A stretch of 64,000 nucleotides of DNA from Rhizorhabdus dicambivorans (GTDB lineage Bacteria; Pseudomonadota; Alphaproteobacteria; Sphingomonadales; Sphingomonadaceae): the NCBI RefSeq assembly GCF_002355275.1, contig NZ_CP023449.1:3202001-3266000 (forward strand), in the 5' to 3' direction. The translations under genes were made by a program, and so were the position numbers. Below the pieces are notes generated by a model. That model had not been told where the DNA came from. It ran no database searches and saw only the letters and a program-made list of their open reading frames with translations. Below, one piece after another: positions 26,436-35,309 of the stretch. Each line of letters begins with the position of its first letter. Positions within the stretch are counted from its first letter, which is position 1.

Positions 26436-27344
26436 TCAGGAGACCGCGCCAATGTCGATCCCGCGCGCGACGTCCAGGAAGGCGGCAAGGGTGGCGCTGT
26501 CGTCCGCCCCTCGCCAGGCAAGCCCCGTCTCCAGCATCGGCGCCTCCTCCAGATCGACGTAGAGCACGCCGGTCCGCGCCAGATTGCGCATCGACGCCGG
26601 CACCAGCGCGAATCCCATGCCCGCCGAGACGAGACTGATAATCGTCTGCATCTGGATCGCCTCCTGACGGACATGCGGCGGCCTTCCCTGCCGCTCCAGA
26701 TAGGCGGTGATGCGATCGTGGAAGACCGGCGCGACCCGGCGCGGGAACAGGATCAGCGGCCGATCGAGCCAGTCGCCGCCCAGCCAGCCGCCGTGCCGCT
26801 GCCGCGCCTCATCCACCCAGGCTTCGGGTATCGCGGCGACCAGCGGCTCCCGCAGCAGCGGCATGTAGCTCAGAGCATCGGGCAGCGCTCCATCGGGTGG
26901 TACGATGATGCCGGCATGGCCCCGCCCGTCGAGCAGCGCCGCGATCTGCACGTCGCTGGTCGCCTCGGCCAGCGTCACCTCGACCTGCGGAAAGCGCGCC
27001 GCATAATGGCGGACCAGCGCCGGCAGCAGGCTGTAGTCGGCGATGCTGACGAAACTGAGGGCCAGTTCGCCCGCGCTGCCCTCGCGCAGGCGGCGGGCGA
27101 TATAGGGCAGCGCGGCGATCCCGGCCACGGCCGGCCGGACATGCTCCAGCCACTGGTGGCCGAAGGCGGTGAGCGCGACATTGCGCTTCGACCGGGTGAA
27201 AAGCGCCGCGCCCAGTTCCCGCTCCAGCGCCAGGATCGACTGGCTGAGCGGCGGCTGCGTCATCCCCAGCCGCTCGGCCGCGCGCCCGAAGTGAAGCGTA
27301 TCGGCCACCGCAAGGAAATGATGAAGCTGGCGCAGGTCCTTCAC
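26436..27344 (-). CDS. LysR family transcriptional regulator
   Basis: 302 residues. The winged helix-turn-helix is in the first 60 residues (LHHFLAVADTLHFGRAAERL then MTQPPLSQSILALE). A periplasmic-binding-like effector domain follows (residues ~90-290), with the typical LALSFVSIADYSLLPALVR start. It is divergent from ilvD with 106 bases between, so by the usual LysR arrangement it may regulate ilvD and itself. The ligand is unknown; a branched-chain or acetolactate-type effector is speculation. Confidence 0.93.
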   Translation of the reverse strand: MKDLRQLHHFLAVADTLHFGRAAERLGMTQPPLSQSILALERELGAALFTRSKRNVALTAFGHQWLEHVRPAVAGIAALPYIARRLREGSAGELALSFVSIADYSLLPALVRHYAARFPQVEVTLAEATSDVQIAALLDGRGHAGIIVPPDGALPDALSYMPLLREPLVAAIPEAWVDEARQRHGGWLGGDWLDRPLILFPRRVAPVFHDRITAYLERQGRPPHVRQEAIQMQTIISLVSAGMGFALVPASMRNLARTGVLYVDLEEAPMLETGLAWRGADDSATLAAFLDVARGIDIGAVS

Positions 27345-27363
27345 GATTAAGTCTCCTGGCGAC

Positions 27364-27387
27364 CTTATATCGCTTCAATAATATATT
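27364..27387. promoter_or_regulatory. AT-rich inverted repeat between lysR and ilvD, possible LysR operator
   Basis: TATAT (27366-27370) and ATATA (27381-27385) flank a 10-base centre in an otherwise GC-rich gap between divergent genes. It resembles the palindromic T-N11-A boxes bound by LysR regulators; not verified. Confidence 0.35.
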
Positions 27388-27450
27388 TCACAACCTTAGG
27401 GGAAAAGCATAGACGCGGGCACGACAAGATCGATCCCGAGGATTGCCGAC

Positions 27451-29304
27451 ATGCCAGCCTATCGTTCACGCACCAGCACCCACGGCCGCAACATGGCGGG
27501 CGCGCGCGGCCTGTGGCGCGCCACCGGCATGACCGACGAGGATTTCGGCAAGCCGATCATCGCCATCGCCAACAGCTTCACCCAGTTCGTGCCCGGCCAT
27601 GTCCATCTGAAGGACCTGGGCCAGCTCGTCGCGCGTGAGATCGAGGCGGCGGGCGGCGTCGCCAAGGAGTTCAACACGATCGCGGTCGATGACGGGATTG
27701 CGATGGGCCATGGCGGCATGCTCTATTCGCTGCCCAGCCGCGACCTGATCGCCGACAGCGTCGAATATATGGTCAACGCGCATTGCGCGGACGCGCTGCT
27801 GTGCATCTCCAACTGCGACAAGATCACGCCCGGCATGCTGATGGCGGCGATGCGGCTCAACATCCCGGTCATCTTCGTCTCGGGCGGGCCGATGGAAGCC
27901 GGCAAGGCCGATATACGGGGCAAGACGATCGCGCTCGACCTGGTCGACGCGATGGTGGTCGCCGCCGACGAGAGCTATACCGATGAGGAGGTGAAAGTCA
28001 TCGAGCGCTCGGCCTGCCCCACCTGCGGCAGCTGTTCGGGCATGTTCACCGCCAACAGCATGAACTGCCTCACCGAGGCGCTGGGCCTGTCGCTGCCGGG
28101 CAACGGATCGATCCTGGCCACCCACGCCGATCGCGAAAAGCTGTTCCGCGAGGCGGGCCACACCATCGTCGACCTGGCGAAGCGCTGGTACGAGCAGGAC
28201 GACGCATCCGCCCTGCCGCGCAACATCGCCAATTTCACGGCGTTCGAAAATGCGATGAGCCTGGATATCGCGATGGGCGGATCGACCAACACCGTGCTCC
28301 ACCTGCTCGCCGCCGCGCATGAGGGCGAGGTGGATTTCACCATGGCCGACATCGACCGGCTGTCGCGGCGCGTCCCCTGCCTGTGCAAGGTCGCGCCCGC
28401 CAAGCAGGACGTGCATATGGAGGACGTTCACCGCGCCGGCGGCATCATGGCGATCCTTGGCCAGCTCGACCGCGCCGGCCTGATCGACGCCAGCCTGCCC
28501 ACCGTCCATTCGGCAACGCTCGGCGACGCGCTCGACCGCTGGGACATCAGCCGCACCGAGAGCGAGGCGGTGCGGGAGTTCTATAAGGCGGCGCCGGGCG
28601 GCGTTCGCACCACGGTCGCGTTCAGCACCAGCAACCGCTGGAAGGAACTCGATACCGACCGCGCCAATGGCGTGATCCGCGATGCCGAGCACCCCTTTTC
28701 CAGGGATGGCGGCCTGGCCGTGCTGTTCGGCAATCTCGCGCCCGAGGGCTGCATCGTGAAGACGGCGGGCGTCGACGATTCCATCCTGACCTTCCACGGC
28801 ACCGCGCGGGTCTATGAGAGCCAGGACGCATCGGTGGCCGGCATCCTCGGCAATGAGGTGAAGGAAGGCGAGGTCGTCGTCATCCGCTATGAGGGGCCGA
28901 AGGGCGGACCGGGCATGCAGGAGATGCTCTACCCGACGAGCTATCTGAAATCGAAGGGCCTGGGGAAGGCTTGCGCGCTGATCACCGACGGGCGCTTCTC
29001 GGGCGGCACATCGGGCCTGTCGATCGGCCATGTCTCGCCGGAAGCGGCGGAAGGCGGCCTGATCGCGCTGGTCGCTACCGGCGACCCGATCGTCATCGAC
29101 ATCCCCAACCGGGTGATCAGGCTGGACATCTCCGACGCGGAGATCGCCGCCCGCACCGAGGAGATGCTGGCGCGCGGCAAGAAGGCGTGGAAGCCGTTCG
29201 GCCGCAAGCGCGACGTCTCGCCCGCGCTGCGCGCCTATGCCGCGCTCACCACCAACGCCGCGCGCGGCGCGGTGCGCGACGTCAGCCAGGTCGAGCAGGA
29301 CTGA
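27451..29304 (+). CDS. ilvD: Dihydroxy-acid dehydratase
   Basis: Converts 2,3-dihydroxy-isovalerate and -methylvalerate to the 2-oxo acids in valine/isoleucine synthesis, using an Fe-S cluster. 617 residues, the long Sphingomonas/E. coli-type form. Blocks: [54 protein letters not shown] with the first cluster Cys, [20 protein letters not shown] with the others, [37 protein letters not shown] near the C-terminus. The start follows a short gap from the divergent LysR gene. Confidence 0.97.
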   Translation: MPAYRSRTSTHGRNMAGARGLWRATGMTDEDFGKPIIAIANSFTQFVPGHVHLKDLGQLVAREIEAAGGVAKEFNTIAVDDGIAMGHGGMLYSLPSRDLIADSVEYMVNAHCADALLCISNCDKITPGMLMAAMRLNIPVIFVSGGPMEAGKADIRGKTIALDLVDAMVVAADESYTDEEVKVIERSACPTCGSCSGMFTANSMNCLTEALGLSLPGNGSILATHADREKLFREAGHTIVDLAKRWYEQDDASALPRNIANFTAFENAMSLDIAMGGSTNTVLHLLAAAHEGEVDFTMADIDRLSRRVPCLCKVAPAKQDVHMEDVHRAGGIMAILGQLDRAGLIDASLPTVHSATLGDALDRWDISRTESEAVREFYKAAPGGVRTTVAFSTSNRWKELDTDRANGVIRDAEHPFSRDGGLAVLFGNLAPEGCIVKTAGVDDSILTFHGTARVYESQDASVAGILGNEVKEGEVVVIRYEGPKGGPGMQEMLYPTSYLKSKGLGKACALITDGRFSGGTSGLSIGHVSPEAAEGGLIALVATGDPIVIDIPNRVIRLDISDAEIAARTEEMLARGKKAWKPFGRKRDVSPALRAYAALTTNAARGAVRDVSQVEQD

Positions 29305-29481
29305 ACCGCCGCCTCCGCCGACGATTGCGGACTCCGCTGCCGTAGCGTCATCCTTTGGTCTAAATCCGGGGCCCGGCCTCTTGCCCGGCGCCCCGGTTCA
29401 GGTCATTCGGGTCTCACCAGATCACGGGAAACGGGCAGCGCAGGCGAGATCGCCACCGCCCTTCCGGACGGGAGTTACAGT

Positions 29482-29664
29482 ATGCGTAGCGCACAGCAGT
29501 TCGAAGTCCGCAGCCGTACCGACGCCCAGCATCGCGTCGTCACCGTCGCCATGGCGCGGCCGGCCGAACCGAAATGGCCGCTGGGCGCGCAGGTCGCGTT
29601 CATCACCGGCAGCGCTGCCGCGCTCTGGATCGCGATCGGCGTAGCGGTGAGTATCCTCCTCTAA
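29482..29664 (+). CDS. Small single-span membrane protein
   Basis: 60 residues: a polar, basic N-terminal half (MRSAQQFEVRSRTDAQHRVV) and one C-terminal membrane helix (AQVAFITGSAAALWIAIGVA then VSILL). GGGAG lies eight bases ahead of the ATG, supporting the start. A GC-rich hairpin at 29366-29396 (CCGGGGC/GCCCCGG) separates it from ilvD. No function is known. Confidence 0.65.
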   Translation: MRSAQQFEVRSRTDAQHRVVTVAMARPAEPKWPLGAQVAFITGSAAALWIAIGVAVSILL

Positions 29665-29856
29665 ACAGTTTGTCGCGCGGGGTGGCATGGGACCCGTCGG
29701 CTGGCCTGTGGGCCGAGGCCGGCGGGTCCCTTTTCCTTTTGGACGCTCATCGGTCCTCCTGGCGAAGCCGGAATGCGGGACTGCGGCAATCCGGCTCCAG
29801 CATTGCCGTAATTGCGTCTGGCTGAACGTGGGGGTGTTCATCAACCGGTCCATTGT

Positions 29857-29949
29857 CGTCATTCCCGCGAAAGCGGGAATCCATGGACGGCGATCCGCAA
29901 AGGCTCCTGTTCATCGTGACCGTGGATTCCCGCTCTCGCGGGAATGACG
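29857..29949. repeat. REPIN-like repeat, CGTCATTCCCGCG variant
   Basis: Arms CGTCATTCCCGCGAAAGCGG (then GAATCCATGG) and TGGATTCCCGCTCTCGCGGG (then AATGACG) in inverted orientation. It lies in the 368-base gap (29665-30032) before the EI24 gene, which holds nothing else I can support. Confidence 0.82.
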
Positions 29950-30032
29950 CCTCTGGTGGTGACGCCCCCCCAGGTTCCGCAGGACGACGTCGGAAGAAGG
30001 GAACCCCTCCCCTCCACAACCGTAATGCCACC

Positions 30033-30722
30033 ATGCCCGCCGCCTTCCTGCTCGCGCTTGGCGACCTCGCCGACCGGCACATCCTGGGCATATTGGTCCG
30101 ATCGCTGCTGATAACGCTGGCCCTGTTCGCCCTGCTCGGGCTGGCGCTCGGCTGGCTGCTGGCCGGTGCCGATCCCTGCGCGGCGTTCGGCGACATGGAA
30201 TGCACGCTGAGCGCCACGACCGGCGGCATCGGCGCGCTGGCGCTGACGCTGGCGGCGATCTGGTTCCTGTTTCCCGCGGTCGCGATCGGCGTGATCTGCG
30301 CCTATGTCGAGCGGATCGCCCAGATCATCGAGCGGCGCCATTATCCCGCCGCCGCCGAACGCGCTCGATCGATCGGCGTGGGGGCGGTCGCCTGGCTGGG
30401 GCTGCGCTCGGCGCTCCGGGTGATCCTCTACAACCTCGCCGCCCTGCCCTTCTACATCCTGCTGCTCATCACCGGCATCGGCCCGCTGATCCTGTTCGTG
30501 ATCGTCAATGGCATCGCCTTCGGCCGCGACCTGGGCGAGATGGTCGCCGCCCGCCACGGCGATCGCGCCACCCGCTATGCGTGGCTGGGCGAGACGCGGC
30601 TCAGCCGGATGCTGATCGGATCGGCGGTGACGGGGCTGTTCCTGGTGCCCTTCCTGAACCTGCTCGCCCCGGTGCTGGGCGCGGCGGCGACCGTCCATCT
30701 CTTCCATCGCCGCGCCGCCTGA
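30033..30722 (+). CDS. EI24 (CysZ-like) domain membrane protein
   Basis: 229 residues from ATG 30033, the first in-frame ATG after the repeat. Four to five hydrophobic segments (LITLALFALLGLALGWLLAG, GALALTLAAIWFLFPAVAIG, ALPFYILLLITGIGPLILF, VTGLFLVPFLNLLAPVLG) and a central ERARSIGVGAVAWLGLR loop match the EI24/PF07264 family, of which CysZ (sulfate uptake) is the best-known bacterial member. Sulfate transport is not implied by the context; no cys genes are near. Confidence 0.8.
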   Translation: MPAAFLLALGDLADRHILGILVRSLLITLALFALLGLALGWLLAGADPCAAFGDMECTLSATTGGIGALALTLAAIWFLFPAVAIGVICAYVERIAQIIERRHYPAAAERARSIGVGAVAWLGLRSALRVILYNLAALPFYILLLITGIGPLILFVIVNGIAFGRDLGEMVAARHGDRATRYAWLGETRLSRMLIGSAVTGLFLVPFLNLLAPVLGAAATVHLFHRRAA

Positions 30723-30803
30723 TCTTTTGTCGGCGGGGCATGACGAAAATTGCCCTGCCGCCTCCTGCCACGCTTCCTAGGATGCCGCCACGGGAGAGAC
30801 AGC

Positions 30804-32048
30804 ATGATCCAGACAGCCGAAATTCTGACGCGGACGGATTTCGACGGCGCCAGGCTGGTCGACGTCGACATATTCGCGCAGGACTTCAAGCGCCGGCCCT
30901 ATGCCCATTTCAGCCGCTGGACGACCGAGGCGCCCTTCTATGTCGAAGCCGGCGGCGCGCCGCAGGCGGTGGTCGCGCGCCATTCGGCGGTGATGCGGGC
31001 CTTCAGCGACCATGAATATTTCAGCAGCCGCAAGCGGCCATGGCCCGGCATGGAGAAATATGCCTATTTCCAGGGCCTGCCGGTGGTGGCCGACAGCGAC
31101 CCGCCCGATCACACCCGGCTGCGCCGGCTGATGACCCCGGCCTTCACCCCCAGGCGGATCAGCGCGATCGAGGACGGGCTGGCGCTGCATGTCGATGCCA
31201 TGCTCGACCGGTTCGAGACCGCTGGCCGCTTCGATGCCGCGATCGATTATGGCCGCGAGCTTGCCGCCCATATCCTTTTCGCGCTGCTGCTGGACCTTCC
31301 GCAGGAGGCCTGGCCGATCTTCCTGCGCATCGCCCACGCCATGTCGACCTATAACGATCTTTCCGCCGGCGACTCCCCCGCCGCCGCCTTCATCGACGCC
31401 TGGGCCGAAGGCCGCGCCTATTGCGAGGCGATGATCGACGAGCAGCGCCGCCGCCCCTCCGACAGCGTCGTCGCCGGGATCATCGACGCCCATAACGAGG
31501 AAGGCCGGATCACCACCGACGAGCTGCTGGCCACACTCTTCACCCTCTACATCGCCGGCCATGGCGGCATCGCCAACACCGTCGCCTGGACGCTGCTGCG
31601 GCTCTGCCAGAATCCCGACCAGCTCGACTTGCTTCGGCGCGAGCCCGAACGGATCATGGCCGCCGTCGACGAGGGCATTCGCCACGATCCCAGCGGCTAT
31701 CATGTGCTGCGCTTCGCCACCCATGATTTCGAGTTCGAAGGGCTGCGGCTGTGGCGGGACATGCCGGTGCTGATCATCAGCGGCGCCCCCAATTATGATC
31801 CGGCGCGCTATCCCGATCCGCTGCGGTTCGACATCGCGCGTGAGGGGCGGCGCGACATCACCGCCTTCGGCTATGGCGTCCACCACTGCATCGGCATGCT
31901 GCTGTCGCGCCGGATCGGCCGGATCGCGATCGAGGCCCCGGTGCGGCGCTTCGCGCGGCTGCGGCTCGCCGATCCCGGTTTCGAGCCCGGCATCGTCGGC
32001 GGACCGAAGGAGCGCGGGCCGGATTCGGTGCCCCTGCTGATCGGCTGA
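30804..32048 (+). CDS. Cytochrome P450 with non-canonical I-helix
   Basis: 414 residues from ATG 30804 behind GGGAGAGACAGC. The heme-thiolate loop FGYGVHHCIG places Cys362; the ExxR pair is Glu290-Arg293 (EGIRHDP); DPPDHTRLRRLMTPAFTPRR is the C-helix block. In the I helix the usual AGxETT is AGHGGIANT (residues 251-259), so the conserved acid and threonine of the proton relay are both replaced. Class I soluble bacterial type, needing a ferredoxin and reductase; neither is adjacent. The substrate is unknown. Confidence 0.92.
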   Translation: MIQTAEILTRTDFDGARLVDVDIFAQDFKRRPYAHFSRWTTEAPFYVEAGGAPQAVVARHSAVMRAFSDHEYFSSRKRPWPGMEKYAYFQGLPVVADSDPPDHTRLRRLMTPAFTPRRISAIEDGLALHVDAMLDRFETAGRFDAAIDYGRELAAHILFALLLDLPQEAWPIFLRIAHAMSTYNDLSAGDSPAAAFIDAWAEGRAYCEAMIDEQRRRPSDSVVAGIIDAHNEEGRITTDELLATLFTLYIAGHGGIANTVAWTLLRLCQNPDQLDLLRREPERIMAAVDEGIRHDPSGYHVLRFATHDFEFEGLRLWRDMPVLIISGAPNYDPARYPDPLRFDIAREGRRDITAFGYGVHHCIGMLLSRRIGRIAIEAPVRRFARLRLADPGFEPGIVGGPKERGPDSVPLLIG

Positions 32049-32118
32049 CCCATTTCTGAACCACCGCGCCAATGGTGCGTTACGTGCAGAAGTAGTGATG
32101 TTGCTTTAGGAGGTAGAC

Positions 32119-32346
32119 GTGGCTTCGGTCAGCGACAGCCCATCCCTGCGGCGGCGGGAGCTGCTCCGCAGCCTGCGCCGGACCCGGACGATGTTCGCAC
32201 GGATTGGCGATCATGCGCGCTCGGTGAAGGTCGAACTGGGCATCCAGATGCTGCTCGACCAGCGGGTCAGCGACCGGATGATCGAACTGCTTGAACAGGG
32301 CGCCGCCGTGGCGGCGCGCGACGCGGTGGCGGCAAGCGGGGCCTAG
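32119..32346 (+). CDS. Small hypothetical protein
   Basis: 75 residues from a GTG at 32119, with AGGAGG seven bases upstream. Composition is basic and helical (SLRRRELLRSLRRTRTMFAR then IGDHARSVKVELGIQMLLDQ). The sequence is not recognised. It sits between the P450 gene and a convergent PF10118 gene, with seven bases to the latter's end. Confidence 0.6.
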   Translation: MASVSDSPSLRRRELLRSLRRTRTMFARIGDHARSVKVELGIQMLLDQRVSDRMIELLEQGAAVAARDAVAASGA

Positions 32347-32352
32347 AGGCTT

Positions 32353-33216
32353 TTAGGCGGCCTTTGCTCCGGCCGACCACTCTCCGTCCTTTTCGAACTT
32401 CTTCAGATAGTTGAACAGGCCACGGGGGACGGGCTTCTTGCCCGGGTCATACCAGGGCAGCAGGTTGGCGAGCAGCGGCTTCAGGAAGACGCGGCGGTTG
32501 AACCTTTCGAAGGTCTTGATATCCGCGCGCAGCTGCCTTTTCTCGTCGTCCGACATCCGCTCCATCTCGACCTGCCGCATATAGGCGACCGCCCGGCTGG
32601 AGAAGCCGCGCAGATGCCGGATCGCGAAGATCAGGCCATAGAGCCGATAGAAATAGCCATTGATGATCCGCCCGATCAGTCCGCGGCAATATATCGCCTT
32701 GAAGTACTGGAAGCAGACTTCGCGGTGCTCGAATTCCTCGGCCATGTGCCATTTCCAGAGGCGGATGGCGGCATTGTCGAGACCGCCGATCATCTCATCG
32801 CTTTTCTCGAACCAGAGCATGCCGGACACCGCGCCGAGCGTCTCGAACCCGTCGGCATAGGCGAGACGCCACTTCAGCGACTTCGTCCTCGAGAATTCCT
32901 CCAGATCGGCCGCCAGTTCCGCCTCCATCTCGGCGAGGCGCGGAAAGCCGGATTCGGCGATCAGCTTGTTGAAGATGCGGTGTTGGCGGAAATGCTGCGA
33001 CTCCTGGGCAATGAACTTCTGGGTGTCGTCCCGAAGCCATGTATGGGACGGCGGCAATAGCGGCGCGGCTTCCTGCAATAATTTGATGAGCCACGGCTCG
33101 ACCGGCGAAGGTATGATGGCGGTCGCGTTGCGATCCTGGCTGAACGCCATGTTGTGCGACCAGTAGAATTTGAAATCCGAATAATCGAACTTCGGAAATC
33201 GTACGATCATGCCCAT
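32353..33216 (-). CDS. Metal-dependent hydrolase, PF10118 family
   Basis: 287 residues; the start is put at ATG 33216 (MGMIVRFPKFDYSDF). Helical, ferritin-like pattern with acidic/His pairs in order: AQESQHFRQHRIFNKL, EAELAADLEEF, WKWHMAEEFEHREVCFQYF. The EFEHREVCF block and the ESQHxxxH block are the di-metal ligands typical of PF10118 predicted metal-dependent hydrolases. The actual reaction is unproven. Convergent with the small protein gene; the next upstream gene is a MarR regulator ending 88 bases away on the same strand. Confidence 0.85.
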   Translation of the reverse strand: MGMIVRFPKFDYSDFKFYWSHNMAFSQDRNATAIIPSPVEPWLIKLLQEAAPLLPPSHTWLRDDTQKFIAQESQHFRQHRIFNKLIAESGFPRLAEMEAELAADLEEFSRTKSLKWRLAYADGFETLGAVSGMLWFEKSDEMIGGLDNAAIRLWKWHMAEEFEHREVCFQYFKAIYCRGLIGRIINGYFYRLYGLIFAIRHLRGFSSRAVAYMRQVEMERMSDDEKRQLRADIKTFERFNRRVFLKPLLANLLPWYDPGKKPVPRGLFNYLKKFEKDGEWSAGAKAA

Positions 33217-33304
33217 CGCGCAGCCATCCCTTGTTGGCCGCCGTCCTAGTCCCGTGGCACCGGATGGACAATTCAAAGTCCCTTAAGCGCTAAACCACCT
33301 GCAG

Positions 33305-33838
33305 CTATTCCGTCACCACATGGCGGGCCATCTCCGTCGCGACGTCGGACAACAGGCTTTCCAGTTGCACCCGCTTCTCGGTCGACAGCCTGGCGATCGA
33401 GCGTGCGAAACCGCTGTTCACCGATATATCGGCGAGGACGCCCCGGACGAGAGCGGCCGCTTCGGCCGTGAGGGAAAGCTTCGCCGTGCGTCGATCGCCC
33501 CCGGCGGCCTCGCGAACAATGAAGCCCTTGTCGGCGAGCTTGGCGATCCGAAGCGAAATGGCGGCCGGCGTCACCGAGAGGACCCGGGCAACATCCGAAG
33601 GACGCGCCCGCCCGTCCCCTTCGATGAATATGACGCTCATGACGAAGATGTCCGCCGCGCTGAGCTTCCTTTCGCGCAACATCACGTCCAGATTGACAAT
33701 GATCTGATGCGCCAGGGCCATGATGTGCCACATCGACCCCGCATAGGCGCCATCGCCATGCGGCTGCAGTTCGGGAAACTCGCTCTTGTAGCGCTCGATG
33801 ACGGTCCGGGCGTCGATCTGGTCGCGCGGCCCGGTCAT
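33305..33838 (-). CDS. MarR family transcriptional regulator
   Basis: 177 residues from ATG 33838. The winged helix spans about residues 58-130: KLSAADIFVMSVIFIEGDGR, ARPSDVARVLSVTPAAISLR, IAKLADKGFIVREAAGGDRR with the DRR wing and a following TAKLSLTAEA. N- and C-terminal helices would form the dimer. The ATG overlaps the stop of the N-formylglutamate amidohydrolase gene (33835-33838), so regulator and enzyme are coupled, which suggests that the regulator controls this small operon. Confidence 0.88.
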   Translation of the reverse strand: MTGPRDQIDARTVIERYKSEFPELQPHGDGAYAGSMWHIMALAHQIIVNLDVMLRERKLSAADIFVMSVIFIEGDGRARPSDVARVLSVTPAAISLRIAKLADKGFIVREAAGGDRRTAKLSLTAEAAALVRGVLADISVNSGFARSIARLSTEKRVQLESLLSDVATEMARHVVTE

Positions 33839-34527
33839 GGCAGGCGGCTCGCGACCTCCACGATCACCGGCGCCAGCCGCTGCGCCCAATGCGCGACCCC
33901 GGCCTCGTCACCGATCAGGTCCTGCCGCACCTCCAGCCCCAGATAGGGAATGCCGTTCGCCTCGGCATGGGCGTTCATCGTCGCGTTGAGCACCTTGCCC
34001 GAATAGGGCTCGTTATCGCCGGTGACGATCCCGGCCGCCCGCAGCGCGGCGATGCCGGGTCGTGCGGCGCGATCATCCTGATTGTAGAGGACGCCGACCT
34101 GCCAGGGGCGCTGCTCCTCCGGACGGGTGGCGAGGCGAGGCGTGAAACTGTGGAGCGAGACGATCAGCCGCGGCCGGGCCGCCGCTACGCTCGCGGCGAT
34201 ACCGTCATGATAAGGCCGCCAGAAGCGCTCGATCCGCGCCCTCCGGCCCTTGGCATCGAGCAACCTGTTGCCGGGGATGGCGAAGCCGTCGCTTTCGGTG
34301 GGGATCAGGCCGGGCGCGTCCTCCTCACGATTGAGGTCGATCACCAGGCGCGAAACCCCGCCATATATCCCCTCCATTCCCAGGGCTTCGCAGAGCAGCG
34401 CGCCGAGCGGGGCCACGCCGATATCGATCGCCATGTGCTGATCGAGCAGCGCCGGATCGATGTCGAGATCGATATCGCCCGGCACATGGTTCGAGGCATG
34501 GTCGGCGATCAGCAGCAGCCCGTTCAT
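33835..34527 (-). CDS. N-formylglutamate amidohydrolase family protein
   Basis: 230 residues from ATG 34527, which overlaps the enoyl-CoA hydratase stop (ATGA). Family blocks: LLLIADHASNHVPGDIDLD (metal-binding His), HMAIDIGVAPLGALLCEAL, GVSRLVIDLNREEDAPGLIP, ARPRLIVSLHSFTPRLATRP, and YSGKVLNATMNAHAEANGIP then YLGLEVRQDLI. The family removes formyl groups from N-formylglutamate in histidine degradation; no hut genes are present, so another formyl or amide substrate is possible. Confidence 0.88.
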   Translation of the reverse strand: MNGLLLIADHASNHVPGDIDLDIDPALLDQHMAIDIGVAPLGALLCEALGMEGIYGGVSRLVIDLNREEDAPGLIPTESDGFAIPGNRLLDAKGRRARIERFWRPYHDGIAASVAAARPRLIVSLHSFTPRLATRPEEQRPWQVGVLYNQDDRAARPGIAALRAAGIVTGDNEPYSGKVLNATMNAHAEANGIPYLGLEVRQDLIGDEAGVAHWAQRLAPVIVEVASRLP

Positions 34528-35258
34528 GGGAACACCGGCCTGCGTCGCGCGCGGAAGGCCGCGAGCCCCTCGCGGAAGTCGCTGCTGCCGAAGGCATCCT
34601 CGAACAGTGTATCGCTGTCGCCGTCCCCGGCGATGATGCGCTTGAGACCGGCGACACTGCTGCGCGAATTGGCGGCGATCGTGCCGGCGAGCGCGAGGGC
34701 GGCATCGTCGGCCTTCTTCGCGCGCTCCTCGACCAGCCCGATCGACAGCGCCTCGTCGGCCTCGATCGTCATGCCCGACAGCAGCAGCCGCGCCGCCTGC
34801 CCCGGGCCGACCAGGGCCCTGAGCCGCGCCACGTCGCACGCCGGATAGACGATGCCGACCTTGGCCGGGGTGATGCCGAACTGCGCCCTGTCCCCGGCGA
34901 TGCGGATGTCGCAGGCGAGCGCCAGCGCGACACCAGCGCCGTAGCAGCCACCGTCGATCGCGGCGATCGTGGCAATGGGCGCCCCGGCCAGCGCATCGAA
35001 GGCGCGCGCCATGCCGGTGCGAAAACGGCCCCGCAACGCGGGATCGGCACTCAGCCCGTCAAGATCGCCGAGATCGGCCCCGGCGCTGAAGATGTTGGGC
35101 GCGCCCGACCGGACGATCAGCGCGCGGGCGCCGCCGTCGATCGCCTGGCCGACCAGATCGGCCAGCACCACCCACTGGTCGAGCGCGACCGCGTTGCGGA
35201 AGGCGGGCCGGTCGAGGCTGATGCGGGCGACCGGCCCGCTCGAATCGAGGGTGAACAT
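34524..35258 (-). CDS. Enoyl-CoA hydratase/isomerase family protein
   Basis: 244 residues if started at the ATG at 35258; a longer frame to 35294 has no better signal. It has the crotonase core ARISLDRPAFRNAV, the oxyanion-hole region FSAGADLGDL and the second block DGGCYGAGVALALACDIRIA. The usual catalytic Glu pair is not cleanly conserved (DGGCYGAGVAL lacks one Glu), so the reaction is uncertain. It is first in the coupled set hydratase - amidohydrolase - MarR. Confidence 0.82.
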   Translation of the reverse strand: MFTLDSSGPVARISLDRPAFRNAVALDQWVVLADLVGQAIDGGARALIVRSGAPNIFSAGADLGDLDGLSADPALRGRFRTGMARAFDALAGAPIATIAAIDGGCYGAGVALALACDIRIAGDRAQFGITPAKVGIVYPACDVARLRALVGPGQAARLLLSGMTIEADEALSIGLVEERAKKADDAALALAGTIAANSRSSVAGLKRIIAGDGDSDTLFEDAFGSSDFREGLAAFRARRRPVFP

Positions 35259-35309
35259 GTGGGGACTGTTGCCGCGCCGTCCCGAAAATGTCACGACATC
35301 GCTAGGATT

